From assembly GCA_031283865.1 (NCBI GenBank), contig JAITAX010000121.1, forward strand, positions 1 through 6,263: DNA of 6,263 bases, in the 5' to 3' direction. A model generated the notes under the pieces. The model worked only from the letters and a program-made list of their open reading frames with translations. It was not told where the DNA came from and made no database searches. Source of the stretch: Eubacteriales Family XIII. Incertae Sedis bacterium. Lineage in GTDB: Bacteria; Bacillota; Clostridia; Peptostreptococcales; Anaerovoracaceae. Of this stretch, positions 5,648 through 6,263 are shown one piece after another. The translations under genes and the position numbers were made by a program. Each line of letters begins with the position of its first letter. Position 1 is the first letter of the stretch.

Positions 5648-6263
5648 ATCGATTCGGTTTGAAGCGCTTTAGGCGCAGCGCGTTTGTCAGAACGGAAACG
5701 GAGCTAAGGCTCATCGCCGCCGCCGCAAAGATCGGATTCAGCAGCGGGCCGCCGAACAGGTACAGCACGCCGGCCGCGATGGGGATGCCCACGACGTTGT
5801 AGCCGAAAGCCCAAAACAGGTTCTGCTTGATGTTGCGGATCGTCCGCTTGCTCAGCTCGACGGCTGTGGGTACATCCGTCAGATCGCTGCGCATCAGCAC
5901 GATGTCCGCCGATTCCATCGCTACGTCGGTGCCGGAGCCGATGGCGATGCCGATGTCGGCCTGCGCGAGCGCGGGCGCGTCGTTGATCCCATCGCCGACC
6001 ATCGCGACCTTTCGTCCTTCGCTCTGCAATTTTTTTACCTCGTCGGACTTGTCCCGAGGGAGAACCTCGGCCAGCACCCGGTCGACGCCGACCTGTTTCG
6101 CGATGGCGGCGGCCGTCCGCCGGTTGTCGCCCGTGATCATCGCGACCTCTATACCCATCGCGCGCAAGCGTTCGATGGCCGCGCGGCTGTTTTGCTTTAC
6201 CACGTCCGCGACGGCTATGATTCCGGCGAAGTTTCCGTCGACGGCGATATACATCGGCGTCTT
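5646..6263 (-). CDS. copA: Cu+-exporting P1B-type ATPase (5' end outside window)
   Basis: The C-terminal 205 residues of a heavy-metal P-type ATPase that pumps Cu+ out of the cytoplasm at the cost of ATP. The full family length is about 740-830 residues, so the HMA domains, first six membrane helices and the phosphorylated DKTGT lie outside the window. In the visible fragment: TGDN (44-47), LPRDK (68-72) and the hinge motif GDGINDAPAL (90-99) belong to the phosphorylation domain. The last two membrane helices carry Tyr155-Asn156 (FWAFGYNVVGIPIAAGV) and MSLSS (184-188), the ligand signature of the Cu+/Ag+ subclass P1B-1. This subclass signature is the basis for calling copper rather than zinc or cadmium. 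No start is visible: the frame continues through the window edge at 6263, so the ATG at 6254 is an internal Met. It heads the visible operon, 12 bases before copZ. Confidence 0.95.
   Translation of the reverse strand, partial: KTPMYIAVDGNFAGIIAVADVVKQNSRAAIERLRAMGIEVAMITGDNRRTAAAIAKQVGVDRVLAEVLPRDKSDEVKKLQSEGRKVAMVGDGINDAPALAQADIGIAIGSGTDVAMESADIVLMRSDLTDVPTAVELSKRTIRNIKQNLFWAFGYNVVGIPIAAGVLYLFGGPLLNPIFAAAAMSLSSVSVLTNALRLKRFKPNR

Noticed and set aside
6252..6254. ATG at 6254 (minus strand) as start of a short ATPase-like gene
   Set aside because: The frame continues upstream to the window edge with KTP, and the residues fit the middle of CopA; this is an internal Met of a gene cut by the window.

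Overview
The window comes from a GC-rich bacterial genome, most likely an anaerobic member of the Bacillota (Clostridia). The signs are AGGAGG-type ribosome binding sites, a free-standing biotin carrier next to a methylmalonyl-CoA-type carboxyltransferase (the layout of membrane decarboxylases of fermenting anaerobes), and coaX directly followed by dusB, an order I recall as common in Clostridia. The organism call is inference; no rRNA or other taxonomic marker is present.

The window is almost wholly coding. It falls into two blocks that converge at about position 3325. Left block, + strand (2-3319): the C-terminal half of a carboxyltransferase (mmdA-like, cut by the window edge), a short 88-residue protein resembling the soluble tail of OadG/MmdD or MmdE, a biotin carrier protein with a Pro/Ala linker (mmdC-like), then type III pantothenate kinase (coaX) and tRNA-dihydrouridine synthase (dusB). 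coaX and dusB overlap by 23 bases and dusB appears to start with TTG. The first three genes would form part of a biotin-dependent, probably Na+-pumping, (S)-methylmalonyl-CoA decarboxylase. The membrane beta subunit that completes the pump is not between these genes and coaX.

Right block, - strand (6263 down to 3330): the C-terminal part of a Cu+-exporting P1B-type ATPase (copA, cut by the window edge), a 69-residue copper chaperone (copZ), an OmpR-family response regulator and a membrane histidine kinase. All junctions are tight (12 bases, 2 bases, then a stop/start overlap), so this reads as one operon. The kinase has an extracytoplasmic domain carrying a His/Met/Cys cluster. The simplest model is a copper-responsive two-component system co-transcribed with the exporter and chaperone. 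Its promoter lies outside the window.

No RNA genes, mobile elements, CRISPR arrays or gene-free stretches over 300 bases were seen. The longest non-coding gap is 86 bases (989-1074). I see no convincing wholly new system; the points most worth checking are the copper two-component arrangement and the atypical small decarboxylase subunit.
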